From Sediminicoccus rosea (GTDB lineage Bacteria; Pseudomonadota; Alphaproteobacteria; Acetobacterales; Acetobacteraceae), in contig NZ_CP137852.1 of assembly GCF_033547095.1 (NCBI RefSeq), forward strand, positions 737,501-801,500: 64,000 nt of DNA, given 5' to 3'. A program made the position numbers and the translations under genes. The notes beneath the pieces are model-generated. The model saw only the letters and a program-made list of their open reading frames with translations. It searched no databases and was not told where the DNA came from. This document shows positions 21,345 through 30,520 of this stretch, in pieces; positions within the stretch are counted from its first letter, which is position 1; each line of letters begins with the position of its first letter.

Positions 21345-22061
21345 ATGCGTTCCGCCAAAGTCCCCCCCACCAAGATCGAACCCGCCCGGGGCAGCGCTGG
21401 TGACATGGCGTATGAAGCCCTGCGCGGGATGCTGCTGATCTTTGAGCTGCGCCCTGGCGAACGGCTCAACGAGGTTCATCTGGCTGAGCGTCTGGGCCTC
21501 TCGCGCACGCCGGTACGCGAGGCGCTGAACCGCCTGGCTGCCGAGCGCCTGGTCCTCGCGCGCGGCGGGCACGGCTTCTATGTGCGCGACCTCGACCTCA
21601 AGGAAGCGATGGACCTCTACGAGCTTCGCACCGCGCTGGAAATTACCGGGTTTCAGCAGGCCTGCGCCCGGGCGAAGGCGGCCGACATCACGGCGCTACG
21701 CCGCTCCTGGCGCGCCGCGCTCCGCCAATCGAACCGCATGAACGACCGTGCGGCGATGGTGGGCGAAGATGTGCGCTTCCACGAGGCGCTCTGCGCGCTC
21801 GGCGGCAACCAGGAATTGCTACGCATGCTGGGCGAGGTGAATGCGCGCACCACCTTCATCCGCTGGGCCTACGCCACCGGCCCGCGGCCCGAGCTCAACT
21901 TCGACGAGCATGACACGCTGCTGGAAGCGCTGGTGGCGCGCGATGCCCCAGCCGGCGCGGAGATCCTCACCCGCCATATCGGCCGCCGGGCCGAGGCGCT
22001 GACCACCTTGCTGGCGCCCGAGCGCGCCTTCCCCATCGTCCCCCGCAGGAGGAATCCCTGA
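21345..22061 (+). CDS. GntR-family (FadR/FCD) transcriptional regulator (238 aa)
   Basis: This is the regulator of the following operon. An N-terminal winged HTH has LRPGERLNEVHLAERLGLSR and TPVREALNRLAAERLV, and a C-terminal all-helical FCD ligand domain follows (YELRTALEITGF; histidine-bearing FHEAL, and DEHDTLLEAL near the end). The ATG at 21345 is preferred to a GTG at 21315, since the bases in between include CATAAT-like promoter sequence; neither has a strong ribosome site. It ends in TGATG, overlapping the cupin gene, so regulator and catabolic genes are cotranscribed. The likely effector is the organic acid, or a product of it, moved by the TRAP system. Confidence 0.88.
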   Translation: MRSAKVPPTKIEPARGSAGDMAYEALRGMLLIFELRPGERLNEVHLAERLGLSRTPVREALNRLAAERLVLARGGHGFYVRDLDLKEAMDLYELRTALEITGFQQACARAKAADITALRRSWRAALRQSNRMNDRAAMVGEDVRFHEALCALGGNQELLRMLGEVNARTTFIRWAYATGPRPELNFDEHDTLLEALVARDAPAGAEILTRHIGRRAEALTTLLAPERAFPIVPRRRNP

Positions 22062-22561
22062 TGTCCGAGACCCTCGCACCGCTGGTGGTCGTGCAGCCCG
22101 ATGACGCGCGCTCCTTCTGGCAGCCCGTGCCGGCCAATGGCTTCGTCCGCTGCATGCTGGCGTCCAACGAGATCGGTGCCGACACGCCCTTCTCGATGGG
22201 CACGCAGCTGGTGGATCCCGGCTGCTTCGTGCGTGAGCACGTTCATCCCGACAATGAGGAGGTGATCTTCGTCCTGGAAGGCAAGGGCGAGGCGCTGCTG
22301 AACGGCACGGACAAGGTGCCGATGCAGAAGGGCACCTGCATCTTCCTCGGCAAGAACCGCTCGCACCGCTTCCAGGCCAGCGATGACGGGCCGATGACCT
22401 TCATGTGGCTGATGATGCCTGGCGGGTTGGAAACCTTCTTCGCCCGCATCGGCCGGGAGCGGAAGCCGGGCGACCCCCAGCCGCCGAATTTCCCGCGCCC
22501 CGTGGACGTGCTGCAGATCGAGGCCGAGACGGTCTTCGGCACGCTTCCGCCCAAGGCCTGA
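22061..22561 (+). CDS. Cupin-domain protein (166 aa)
   Basis: This is a single-domain cupin. The metal-binding motif 1 is seen as REHVHPDNEEVIFVLEGKGE (His, His, Glu), and motif 2 around GTCIFLGKNRSHRFQ (His). Such proteins may be isomerases, dioxygenases or metal-dependent decarboxylase-like enzymes; the family alone does not decide. It starts on the stop of the GntR gene and is followed after 4 bases by the NIPSNAP gene. The context suggests an enzymatic step on the substrate imported by the TRAP transporter. The substrate is not known. Confidence 0.82.
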   Translation: MSETLAPLVVVQPDDARSFWQPVPANGFVRCMLASNEIGADTPFSMGTQLVDPGCFVREHVHPDNEEVIFVLEGKGEALLNGTDKVPMQKGTCIFLGKNRSHRFQASDDGPMTFMWLMMPGGLETFFARIGRERKPGDPQPPNFPRPVDVLQIEAETVFGTLPPKA

Positions 22562-22565
22562 GCGC

Positions 22566-22880
22566 ATGATCGTCGAGGAGCGGGATTATCGCCTGAAGCC
22601 CGGCAAGCTCGGGCTTTTCGTCAGCACCTATGAGAAGCACGGGCTGCCGCTCCAGGTGAAATACCTGGGAAAGTTCCTGGGCTACTTCACCACCGAAATC
22701 GGTGAGCTCAACCACGTCGTCGCGCTTTGGGGCTATGAGGGGCTGGATGACCGCGCGCGCCGCCGCGCCGCCATGCTGGCCGACCCGCAATGGCAGGAAT
22801 ATCTCGGCATGGTCGCGGATTACCTGGATGTGCAGAGCACGCGCATCCTGACACCCTCCAGCTTCTCGCCGATCCAATGA
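22566..22880 (+). CDS. NIPSNAP-family protein (104 aa)
   Basis: This is a small ferredoxin-like alpha-beta protein of the NIPSNAP family. The typical start is VEERDYRLKPGKLGLFV, followed by a central GELNHVVALWGYEGLDDR and the C-terminal RAAMLADPQWQEYL. Bacterial members often accompany catabolic operons, but their reaction is rarely known. Its stop overlaps the dehydrogenase ATG (ATGA), giving tight coupling. The length is normal for the family. Confidence 0.85.
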   Translation: MIVEERDYRLKPGKLGLFVSTYEKHGLPLQVKYLGKFLGYFTTEIGELNHVVALWGYEGLDDRARRRAAMLADPQWQEYLGMVADYLDVQSTRILTPSSFSPIQ

Positions 22881-23815
22881 GCGTGTCGCTGAAAGTGGCG
22901 CTGATCGGCGCCGGCACCATCGGGACGGCCTGGGCCGTGGTCTTCGCCCGCGCCGGCTGCACCGTGCGCGTCTGGGATGGCGATGCGGGCGCGCTGGAGC
23001 GCTTTCCCGCCCGCGTCGCCGCTGTCTTCGAGGCGCTGGAAGGCTCGGCCATCGCGGGACTGCCCGGCGGCGCCTCGCGCATCACCACCCATGCCGCCCT
23101 CGCGGATGCCGTGGGCGATGTGGATTGGGTGCAGGAACAGGTCAAGGAGGACCTCGCCATCAAGCAGGAGGTCCTGCCGCGCGTGGAGGCCGCGATGCGG
23201 GCGGATGCCATCCTCGCCACCTCCACCTCCGGCCTGTCGCAGGCGGCGCTGGCTTCGGTGCTGGCGCGGCCGGAGCGCTTCATCGTGGTGCATCCGCTGA
23301 CGCCCCCCTTCCTGCTGCCGGTGACGGAAGTCGTCACCCATCCCGGCACCTCGGAGGCGACCCTGGCCGAGGCCTATCGTGTGATGGAAGCGGTGGGCCA
23401 GAAGCCGATCCGCGTGCATGGCGAGATCAGCGGCTTCGCGATGAACCGCATCCAGGCCGCCATGCTGAATGAGATGGTGGCGCTGGTGCGCGATGGCGTG
23501 ATCAGCCCCGAGGATGCCGACACCACGCTGACCCATGGCTTTGGCCTGCGCTGGGCCGTGATCGGCCCCTTTGCCGGCGTGGACCTGAACGCGCTGGGCG
23601 GCATCCGGCAATACATGGAGCTGTTCGGCTATATCCTGAATGATGTGGCGAAGGATCGCGGCGCGGCGAAGGCGCTGACGCCGGCCGCGGTGGACAAGCT
23701 GGAAGCAGGGCTGCGCGCGCAATTGCCGCTGACTGAACTGCCCGCGCGCCAGAAGCGGCGGGACCGTGCCATTGCCGCCCTGCGCGGCCACCTAGAGAAG
23801 GCGGGCCGCCCGTGA
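22877..23815 (+). CDS. 3-hydroxyacyl-CoA dehydrogenase-family NAD-dependent enzyme (312 aa)
   Basis: This enzyme probably oxidises a 3-hydroxy acid or its CoA ester with NAD. The N-terminal Rossmann motif is VALIGAGTIGTAWAVVFARAG (residues about 7-27). The substrate part shows STSGLSQ, VVHPLTPPFLLPVTEVV (catalytic His) and later GFAMNRIQAAMLNE. The single-domain length of about 310 residues resembles L-gulonate/carnitine dehydrogenase-type members rather than beta-oxidation FadB. The ATG at 22877 overlaps the previous stop; the longer frame from 22790 is not needed. The next gene starts with GTGA on its stop. Confidence 0.87.
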   Translation: MSVSLKVALIGAGTIGTAWAVVFARAGCTVRVWDGDAGALERFPARVAAVFEALEGSAIAGLPGGASRITTHAALADAVGDVDWVQEQVKEDLAIKQEVLPRVEAAMRADAILATSTSGLSQAALASVLARPERFIVVHPLTPPFLLPVTEVVTHPGTSEATLAEAYRVMEAVGQKPIRVHGEISGFAMNRIQAAMLNEMVALVRDGVISPEDADTTLTHGFGLRWAVIGPFAGVDLNALGGIRQYMELFGYILNDVAKDRGAAKALTPAAVDKLEAGLRAQLPLTELPARQKRRDRAIAALRGHLEKAGRP

Positions 23816-24336
23816 AGCTGATCCTGGCCGGCATTGATGCCGTCAACCTCCTGCTGAAATACGTGCTGGCCCTGCTGCTGGTGATGATGACGGTGGGCGC
23901 GTTGGGCCAGGTGATCGTCCGCTTCGTGGTGCCGCTCTTCGGCTTCAACGCCTCCGCCGCCTGGACCGAGGAGGTGGCGCGCTTCTCGATGATCTGGACG
24001 GTCTTCCTGGGCGCCGCCTGGGCGCTGCGGCATGGCGAACTCATCGCGCTGGATCTCGTGACGCATGCGGTGCCGCGGATGCTCGGCATCGCCATCAAGG
24101 CGCTGGCCTACCTCAGCTGCGCCGCCTTCTGCCTGCTGCTCATTGTCGTCGGCCTGGAATTTGCCGAGATCGGCGAGATCGAGCGCAGCCCGGTGCTGGG
24201 GCTGTCGAAGTGGTATGTCTTCATGGCGCTCCCCGTGGGGGCGGGGCTCATGGTGATGAATATCGCGGGCTTCCTGCTCGCCTGCATCATCGAGGGCCGC
24301 GATCCCCGCGGCTCGCTCGATGCCGTGGCGGATTGA
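23812..24336 (+). CDS. dctQ: TRAP transporter small permease DctQ (174 aa)
   Basis: This is the small membrane subunit of a TRAP uptake system. Four predicted transmembrane segments are visible (about residues 8-35, 50-70, 88-115, 135-160). The second includes the family pattern WTEEVARFSMIWTVFLGAAW, and RHGELIALDL follows. The GTG start overlaps the preceding stop. DctM follows after 3 bases. It works with DctM and the binding protein DctP to import an organic acid with a sodium or proton gradient. Confidence 0.93.
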   Translation: MKLILAGIDAVNLLLKYVLALLLVMMTVGALGQVIVRFVVPLFGFNASAAWTEEVARFSMIWTVFLGAAWALRHGELIALDLVTHAVPRMLGIAIKALAYLSCAAFCLLLIVVGLEFAEIGEIERSPVLGLSKWYVFMALPVGAGLMVMNIAGFLLACIIEGRDPRGSLDAVAD

Positions 24337-24339
24337 GCG

Positions 24340-25611
24340 ATGATCGGGACCGCCATCGCGCTGATCATCATGTTTGCCGCCGCGGTGCCGATTGCCTTTT
24401 CGCTGGGCATGGCGCCGCTCATCGCGCTGGACGCGCAGGGCATCCCGCTGATCGTCATTGCCCAGGCCGCGCTGGAAAGCCTCGACAGCTTCACGCTGCT
24501 CGCCATTCCCTTCTACGTTATGGCCGGGCGCATCATGCTGGCGGGCGGGATGGCGACGCGCCTTGTCGGCCTCGCCGCCGCGCTGGTGGGCTGGGTGCGC
24601 GGCGGGCTGGGTGCCGCGGGTGTGCTGACCGCGATGTTCTTTGCCACCATCAGCGGATCCTCCTCGGCGACCGCAGCCGCGATCGGCTCGATCCTCGTGC
24701 CCGAGATGACCAAGCGGAACTATCCGAAGCCTTATGCGGCGGCGATCATCGCTTCCTCGGGCGAGATCGGCGTCATCATCCCGCCCTCCATTCCCATGGT
24801 GATCTACGCGGTCACGGTGAGCGAGAGCATCGGCTCGCTGTTTCTCGCAGGCATCCTCCCCGGGCTTCTTATCGGCTTCAGCATGATGGCGCTGATCATC
24901 GTGCAATCCACCATGCGCGGCTATGGCGACCCCACGCGCTTCGCCCCGCGCGAGATCGCCCGTGATGTATGGGCGGCGACGAAGCGCGCGGCTCTCTCGC
25001 TCCTCATGCCCGTGATCGTGCTGGGCGGCATCTATGGGGGCATCTTCACCGCCACCGAGGCGGCCGTGGTCGCCGCTGTCTATGCGCTGATCCTCGGGCT
25101 GTTCGTCTACAAGGAGCTGCGCTGGCGCGACCTGCCGGATATTCTCGCCGGCAGCGCCAAGACCTCGGCCATCGTGCTGATCATCGTCGCCTTCGCCAGC
25201 GTCTTCGCCTATGTGCTCACCACCTATCAGGCGCCGCAGGCCGTGGCCGCCTGGCTCACCGCCGTCACGGCGAGCCCCCTGATCTTCCTTCTGCTGGTGA
25301 ACGGCTTCCTCTTCATCGTCGGCATGTTCATGGAGACGCTGGCGGCCATCATCATCCTGGCGCCGGTGCTCGCACCGGCCGCCATCGCCTTCGGCATTGA
25401 TCCCATCCATTTCGGCACGATCGTCGTGGTGAACCTGGCGGTGGGCATGGTGACGCCGCCGGTCGGCGTCAATCTCTTCGTCGCGTGCAGTATCAGCAAG
25501 CTCCGCATGGAGCAGTTGATGCCACCGCTGCTGCCCTTCCTCGCGACCCTCATCCTCTGCCTGCTCATCATCACCTATGTGCCCGCGCTGTCCCTGGCGC
25601 TGGTGCGATAA
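24340..25611 (+). CDS. dctM: TRAP transporter large permease DctM (423 aa)
   Basis: This is the large membrane subunit of the TRAP system, with about 12 hydrophobic segments over the normal length of about 425 residues. Family signatures are IPFYVMAGRIM, FFATISGSSSATAAAIGSI, and ASSGEIGVIIPPSIPMVIYA. A second half-repeat holds FTATEAAVVAAVYAL and near the end VGMVTPPVGVNLFV. It is placed between DctQ and DctP in one transcript. The substrate cannot be read from the permease. Confidence 0.95.
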   Translation: MIGTAIALIIMFAAAVPIAFSLGMAPLIALDAQGIPLIVIAQAALESLDSFTLLAIPFYVMAGRIMLAGGMATRLVGLAAALVGWVRGGLGAAGVLTAMFFATISGSSSATAAAIGSILVPEMTKRNYPKPYAAAIIASSGEIGVIIPPSIPMVIYAVTVSESIGSLFLAGILPGLLIGFSMMALIIVQSTMRGYGDPTRFAPREIARDVWAATKRAALSLLMPVIVLGGIYGGIFTATEAAVVAAVYALILGLFVYKELRWRDLPDILAGSAKTSAIVLIIVAFASVFAYVLTTYQAPQAVAAWLTAVTASPLIFLLLVNGFLFIVGMFMETLAAIIILAPVLAPAAIAFGIDPIHFGTIVVVNLAVGMVTPPVGVNLFVACSISKLRMEQLMPPLLPFLATLILCLLIITYVPALSLALVR

Positions 25612-25631
25612 CGCCCAGGAGAATCCCCGAG

Positions 25632-26630
25632 ATGACCGCCATTCCCCGCCGTACCCTGGCCCTTGGAGCCATCGCCGCGCCGCTGGCCACGCCCTTCGTC
25701 GCGCGCGCGCAGGCCGTGACGGAGCTGCGCCTCGGCCACGTGCTGTCCGAGCAATCCTCCTATCACGTCGCCGGCACCAAGCTCTCCGAGCTGGTGGACC
25801 AGCGCACCAATGGCCGCGTCAAGATCGTGGTCTTCGCCAACTCGGCCCTGGGTGGCGAGTTGCGGCTGATCCAATCGGCCCGCACCGGCGCGATTGACCT
25901 GATGTTCAACAGCCAGCCTTCGCTGGAGAACACCATCCGGGATCTCGGCGTGCTCTCGCTGCCCTGGCTCTTCGACAATTACGAGCAGGCGAACCGCCTG
26001 ATGCAGGGCCCGATGGGCCAGCGCCTGCTGACGCTGCTCGAGCCGGTCGGCATGGTCGGCCTGTCCTGGTTCAACCTGTTTGAGCGCAGCGTGCTCACCA
26101 ACCGCCCCTTCACCAACCTGGCCGAGGCGCGCGGCCTCAAGATCCGCGTGATCCAGTCGCCCGGCTATGTGGAGACCTACCGCGCCATCGGCATGCAGCC
26201 GACGCCGACCGCCTATGCCGAGCTCTTCCTCGCCCTGCAGAACGGCGTGGTGGATGCGGCGGAGCTGGCGCCGGATCAGATGATCGCCGATCGCTTCGTC
26301 GAGGTGATCCGCCACTACGTGCTGACCAAGACGCACCAGCTGCCCTCCGTCCTCATCGCCTCGCGCTCGCGCTTCAACGCGCTGCCGGCGGATGTCCAGG
26401 CGGCGATCCGCGCCAGCGTGCCGGCCGCCATCACCGAGGGGCTGGCCTATTACAACCGCTTCCGCGAGGAGAGCTTCGTCGAGGTGCGCCGCCGCGGCAT
26501 CAACATCATCGAACCCGATCTCGCCCCCTTCAAGGCGGCCGCCCGCCCGGCCTATGACACCATCCTGGCCAATGCGCCCAATGGCCGGGCGCTGCTGGCC
26601 GAGATCGAGGCGGCGAAGGCGCGCGCTTGA
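25632..26630 (+). CDS. dctP: TRAP transporter solute-binding protein DctP (332 aa)
   Basis: This is a periplasmic binding protein with a twin-arginine-like or Sec signal (MTAIPRRTLALGAIAAPLAT to about residue 26, ending FVARAQA). The mature part shows LRLGHVLSEQSSYHVAGTKL, and the central GLKIRVIQSPGYVETYRAIG with the conserved arginine that binds a carboxylate. ATG 25632 has AGGAG upstream. It belongs to the cupin-dehydrogenase operon, so the ligand is probably the operon's carboxylic acid substrate. Confidence 0.93.
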   Translation: MTAIPRRTLALGAIAAPLATPFVARAQAVTELRLGHVLSEQSSYHVAGTKLSELVDQRTNGRVKIVVFANSALGGELRLIQSARTGAIDLMFNSQPSLENTIRDLGVLSLPWLFDNYEQANRLMQGPMGQRLLTLLEPVGMVGLSWFNLFERSVLTNRPFTNLAEARGLKIRVIQSPGYVETYRAIGMQPTPTAYAELFLALQNGVVDAAELAPDQMIADRFVEVIRHYVLTKTHQLPSVLIASRSRFNALPADVQAAIRASVPAAITEGLAYYNRFREESFVEVRRRGINIIEPDLAPFKAAARPAYDTILANAPNGRALLAEIEAAKARA

Positions 26631-26652
26631 TCAGCCAGCGCGGGACGCGCCC

Positions 26653-27438
26653 GTGCTGATCGAGCGGCCCGACGGCGCCCGCCTTGCCGTGACCGTGACG
26701 GGGGAGGGGCCGCTGCTGCTGCTTCTCTCTGGCCTGGGCGGCACTGCGTCCTTCTGGAATGGCGTGGTGCCGGACATCGCCCGGCACCACCGCGTCGCTG
26801 TCATGGACCAGCGCGGCATCGGCGCCAGCACACGCGGGACGGCGTCCGTCACGATCGGCACGCTGGCCGAGGATGCTGCGGCGGTCGCCCTGGCGCTTGG
26901 TGGGCCCGTGGCGCTCTGCGGCCATTCGACGGGTGCCGCGATCGTGCTGACGATGGCGGCCGGGCGCCTCTGCCCCGTCTCGCGCCTGGTGCTCTCGGCC
27001 GGATGGCTGCGGCCGGACCCCTATCTGCGCGCGCTGTTCGAGATGCGCCTCGCCGTCCTCGAGCGTGCCGGCTTCACGGCCTATGAGTTGGCGGGGCGTT
27101 TCCTGGCTTATCCGCCGGAGGTGCTGGTCACCGAGGGGAAATTCCCCACGCCTGACTGGCTGCCGGCCGAGCGCGAAGCGGCCGAGAGAACCCGCTGGTC
27201 GGAGCGGATCGGCGCGCTGCTGGGCTTTGACGGCATGGACCTGCCGCAGCATGTGGCGGTGCCCACGCTGGTCCTGGGCACGCCCGATGATGTGATCGTG
27301 CCGCATCACCACCAGCGGGAGATGGCCGCGGCCATCCCGGGCGCGGCCTTGCAGCCGCTGCCCGATGGCGGGCATTTCTACCCGCAGACACGGTCCGCCG
27401 CCTTCCTGGACCGGCTGCTGCCGTTCCTGGCGGCCTGA
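26653..27438 (+). CDS. Alpha/beta-fold hydrolase (261 aa)
   Basis: This is a serine hydrolase of the alpha/beta fold. The nucleophile elbow GHSTGAA (serine) is preceded by an oxyanion region LLLSGLGGTASFW. The acid is in TPDDVIVP and the histidine in PDGGHFYPQ. It resembles 3-oxoadipate enol-lactonase and related C-C or lactone hydrolases, but the substrate is not determinable. The GTG at 26653 is chosen because the frame upstream overlaps DctP in another frame without a start near it. It is the last gene of the operon, 22 bases after dctP. Confidence 0.83.
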   Translation: MLIERPDGARLAVTVTGEGPLLLLLSGLGGTASFWNGVVPDIARHHRVAVMDQRGIGASTRGTASVTIGTLAEDAAAVALALGGPVALCGHSTGAAIVLTMAAGRLCPVSRLVLSAGWLRPDPYLRALFEMRLAVLERAGFTAYELAGRFLAYPPEVLVTEGKFPTPDWLPAEREAAERTRWSERIGALLGFDGMDLPQHVAVPTLVLGTPDDVIVPHHHQREMAAAIPGAALQPLPDGGHFYPQTRSAAFLDRLLPFLAA

Positions 27439-27441
27439 GCC

Positions 27442-28194
27442 TCACATCACCACGCCGCCACCATCCACGACATAGGTGGCGCCTGTGACGAAGGACGCAT
27501 CGTCGGAGGCGAGGAAGACGATCACCTGCGCCACCTCCTCCGGGCGCCCCGTGCGGTTCATCGCGCTCCGGGAGTTCAGCACCCGCTTGAATTCCTCGGG
27601 GTCGGCGGCGGTGGCGATCATCCGGTCGAAATAGGGGCTGCTGATCGGCCCAGGCGCCACGGCATTCACGCGGATGCCATCGGCGACATGATCGAGCGCC
27701 ATCGCGCGGGTCAGGCTGTCCACCGCGCCCTTGCTGGCCACATAGGTCACGCGGTCCTTCAGGCCGATGATGGCGATGTTGGACGCCGTGTTGACGATGG
27801 CCCCGCCGCCCTGCGCGCGCATCACCGGCACGACGTGCTTCGCCGAGAGAAAGACGCCCTTCACATTGACGTCAAAAAGCGCGTCCCAATCCTCCTCGCG
27901 CGTGCTCACGACATCCCCCTGGATGCCGTAGCCCGCATTGCTGCAGAGGATGTCGATGCGGCCGAAGCGAGCCACCGTCGCCGCTGCCATGCGCGCACAA
28001 TCGGCACTGATGGTCACGTCGGTGCCGATGGCGAGGCCCGGCCCCGCCAGCAGGCCGACCGTCTCTTCGGCGGAGGCAAGGTTGCGATCGGCGACGGCGA
28101 CCGAGGCGCCCTCGCGCGAGGCCAGAAGGGCGGTGGCCCGGCCGATGCCGCTGCCTCCGCCGGTGATGAGGAGCACCTTGTTCGCAAGCCGCAT
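27442..28194 (-). CDS. SDR-family oxidoreductase (250 aa)
   Basis: This is a classical short-chain dehydrogenase/reductase. The cofactor motif LITGGGSGIGRATAL, CSNAGYG and the catalytic TYVASK (Tyr, Lys) with the upstream serine in NTASN are present; D33-like acid in VAVADRN suggests NAD. The end YVVDGGGVV is typical. It converges on the hydrolase gene with only 3 bases between stops, so it is in a separate transcript. It may act on the same pathway; this is a guess from proximity. Confidence 0.9.
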   Translation of the reverse strand: MRLANKVLLITGGGSGIGRATALLASREGASVAVADRNLASAEETVGLLAGPGLAIGTDVTISADCARMAAATVARFGRIDILCSNAGYGIQGDVVSTREEDWDALFDVNVKGVFLSAKHVVPVMRAQGGGAIVNTASNIAIIGLKDRVTYVASKGAVDSLTRAMALDHVADGIRVNAVAPGPISSPYFDRMIATAADPEEFKRVLNSRSAMNRTGRPEEVAQVIVFLASDDASFVTGATYVVDGGGVVM

Positions 28195-28573
28195 GTCGCA
28201 TCGCCTTCACTCGGGAGAAATCCGCCGGACCAGGCGGTCTCCGCATTGCTGTCTCAGCGCTTATCCTAGGCGGACGAGGTGCTTCTGCACAAACCGCGTG
28301 TCACAGTTCGGCGACCGCGTGCGCACGCGCCGGAAGCGGCCGGAGATGGCTGTGCTGCGTACGCCGGAGGGGGTGGAACGAAGCCCGCCACCTCCTCTCC
28401 GGCTCTGTCACGGACACCCCCCGCCGGCAGCCAAATGGTGCATTCGACCACGCCGGACTTGCCGAAGGCTCCGGTGCCTGGAGAGGCTGGAGCAACTGCC
28501 ATACCCCCGTAGAAGCGGTCCGCCGATAATGTGAGATCGGCGGAACCGTGGAAGGTGTTGGAATGGCGATTAA
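28195..28573. other. Intergenic stretch
   Basis: It holds the promoter side of the SDR gene and, toward the right, the edge of the RTX tail fragment. No other gene is supported. Confidence 0.4.
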
Positions 28574-28735
28574 GCGTTCACCTACCTGGGTGCAGGCGCT
28601 TTCAGCAACACGGCGGGCCAGTTGCGTTTCTCAGCGAGCGCACTCCAGGGGGATGTCGATGGGGACGGCGTTGCAGACCTCCACATCGATATGACTGGCG
28701 TCGTCACGCTCGCCGCCATCAGCATCTGGTTGTAG
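28574..28735 (+). pseudogene. Orphan C-terminal tail of an RTX-type secreted protein (copy 1)
   Basis: The frame ending at TAG 28733-28735 reads FTYLGAGAFSNTAGQLRF, then LQGDVDGDGVADLHIDMTG and ends AAISIWL. It aligns without gaps to the ends of the other two RTX tails at 50545 and 55142 (FTWIGGADFGEVVGELRF ... LEGDLDGDGGADFQVTLTG ... LWL). This is the C-terminal domain of serralysin-like, type I-secreted proteins. An in-frame stop at 28571 closes it upstream and no nonapeptide repeats or catalytic part remain, so it is a broken gene end of about 53 codons. Confidence 0.75.
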
Positions 28736-29243
28736 AGACCACAGGGCGGGTAGGGCAGCGCGACGGCGATATGGTGGAGGCGTGGACCGCGCCTACCGCC
28801 GCGTTAAACCACCAGCAGCAAATCAAGCTGTCTGCGCGTTCCTGCATCCCAAAAAGCCCGTTAACTCACAAGATCGGCGGGTTTCGTGCGTTTGGGCCCC
28901 GAAAGCGAGCCACATCCAGCAAGCGCATTGAAAGCAACAGGAAAAACCGCACGGGGCGATAGGCGATAAAGCCCGCTGTGATCTGCAGAGTTATGTTGAA
29001 GCAACCAGCCCGCTGTCGTAACCAACCCGGAAAAACACCAGCTTCCGGCGATCCAAACATTGGTCGCGGATCACGGAGGGAGCACCCAAGTGTCCAACAG
29101 ACGGGGTACGTTACACGGCAAATGCCCGGCCAAGGACCGCCGAAGCGACGTAGAGCGCAACGGATGCTTGCTCAAAATCCATATTATTTTTTGCAATAAG
29201 TCAAACGTCGCGCTAGCGTGGCCCGGACGACCGGGAGACGGAA
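28736..29243. other. Intergenic stretch before the Ntn hydrolase
   Basis: About 500 bases without a supported gene. A locally AT-rich piece (ATATTATTTTTTGCAATAAG near 29181-29200) about 45 bp upstream of the next start is a candidate promoter for it. Confidence 0.4.
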
Positions 29244-30416
29244 TTGACCCAAATCCTGCCGCGCCGCCTTCGTGTCGCGCTCACCAGCCTGGTGGCGTTA
29301 CTCCTCTTCGCGGTCAATGTCGCGCAGGCCTGCACCTCGCTGATCTACCGCGATCAGGCGGGGCGCATTTACTTCGGACGAACGCTCGAGCTGGCCATGG
29401 AGCTGCCCTATCAGGTCACGGTGTTTCCGGCCGGGCTGTCCTACACGTCACGCACGTCGCCCCAGGCGCCGGCGGCGAGTTGGACGACGCGCTACCGCAT
29501 GCTGGCCGTCACCATGCCGGATGCGGGCCCGGATGACCTGAAGATCGTCGAAGGCTTCAATGAGGCGGGGCTGACCTTCAGCCTGCTCGCCTTTGCCAGC
29601 GCGGCGGGGCCGCGTGATTCCGCCCTACGCACCCGCGCTGCCCTCGCCGCGATCGACCTGGGCGCCTTCACCTTGGGCCAATTCGCGACAGTGGCCGAGG
29701 TAAAGGCAGCGCTGGCGGCGCAGCCGGTGCTGCTGACGCCGCTCGGGCCGGTGGGGGGCGCCGCCAGCCCCTTCCACTTCGCCCTGCATGACCGCTCCGG
29801 CAGGTCGATCGTTGTCGAATTCGTCAATGGCCAGCAGTTGGTGCATGACAATCCTGTCGGCGTCATGACCAACGGCCCGTCGCTACCTTGGCACCTGACC
29901 AACCTCGCCAACTACAGCTTCCTGCGGAACACGGACGTGTCCACCGGCCAGTTCGGCTCGCTGGCGGTGGCGCAGCCGGATTCGGGCATCGCAACGCAGG
30001 GCTTGCCGGCGTCCAACACCTCGGTCGGGCGCTTCGTGCGGGCGGCCTTTTACGCGCAATATGCCGAGAAGGTCGCAGCCCCGGATGATGCGGTGCGGAC
30101 ATTGGCGCGCATCATGAACAACTTCGATCGCCCGCGGAACATCACGATCGACCCGCGCGGCGCGAGCGGGGAGGGGCTGAGGGTCCCCACGGCACCGGGG
30201 GCAGCCGTACCGGACTTCTCCAGCGAGTACACATCCTGGACCGCGCTGACCGATCTGGACCGCTCAACCTTCTATCTGCGGACCTATGGCGGCCTGAACT
30301 ACGTAAAGTTCGACCTCACGACGATGACTGGAATCACGCGGACACAGTCCATCCCGCTCGCCTCGTTGAACGGCATGGCGGCGGACGGAACGGCCGCCCT
30401 GGTCGCGGCGCGATAG
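29244..30416 (+). CDS. Choloylglycine hydrolase-family amidase, exported (390 aa)
   Basis: This is an Ntn-type linear-amide hydrolase (bile salt hydrolase/penicillin V acylase family). A signal peptide of about 29 residues ends NVAQA, directly followed by Cys30, which after cleavage would be the N-terminal nucleophile: CTSLIYRDQAGRIYFGRTLE fits the family start (CTS...GRT.E). Further family parts are GFNEAGLTFSLL and VMTNGPSLPWHL. The substrate (bile-salt, penicillin or acyl-homoserine lactone-like) is not decided. The TTG start at 29244 has GGGAG upstream. It precedes the autotransporter gene by 104 bases on the same strand. Confidence 0.88.
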   Translation: MTQILPRRLRVALTSLVALLLFAVNVAQACTSLIYRDQAGRIYFGRTLELAMELPYQVTVFPAGLSYTSRTSPQAPAASWTTRYRMLAVTMPDAGPDDLKIVEGFNEAGLTFSLLAFASAAGPRDSALRTRAALAAIDLGAFTLGQFATVAEVKAALAAQPVLLTPLGPVGGAASPFHFALHDRSGRSIVVEFVNGQQLVHDNPVGVMTNGPSLPWHLTNLANYSFLRNTDVSTGQFGSLAVAQPDSGIATQGLPASNTSVGRFVRAAFYAQYAEKVAAPDDAVRTLARIMNNFDRPRNITIDPRGASGEGLRVPTAPGAAVPDFSSEYTSWTALTDLDRSTFYLRTYGGLNYVKFDLTTMTGITRTQSIPLASLNGMAADGTAALVAAR

Positions 30417-30520
30417 GCGGCGGGAAGGAACAGGCGCTCGCCTGAGGCGGGTGAACCTCGAGAGTCTTCGGGCCGGACACCGGCTGACGACCAGGACGCG
30501 AGCGGAGCATAGAGGCAAGG

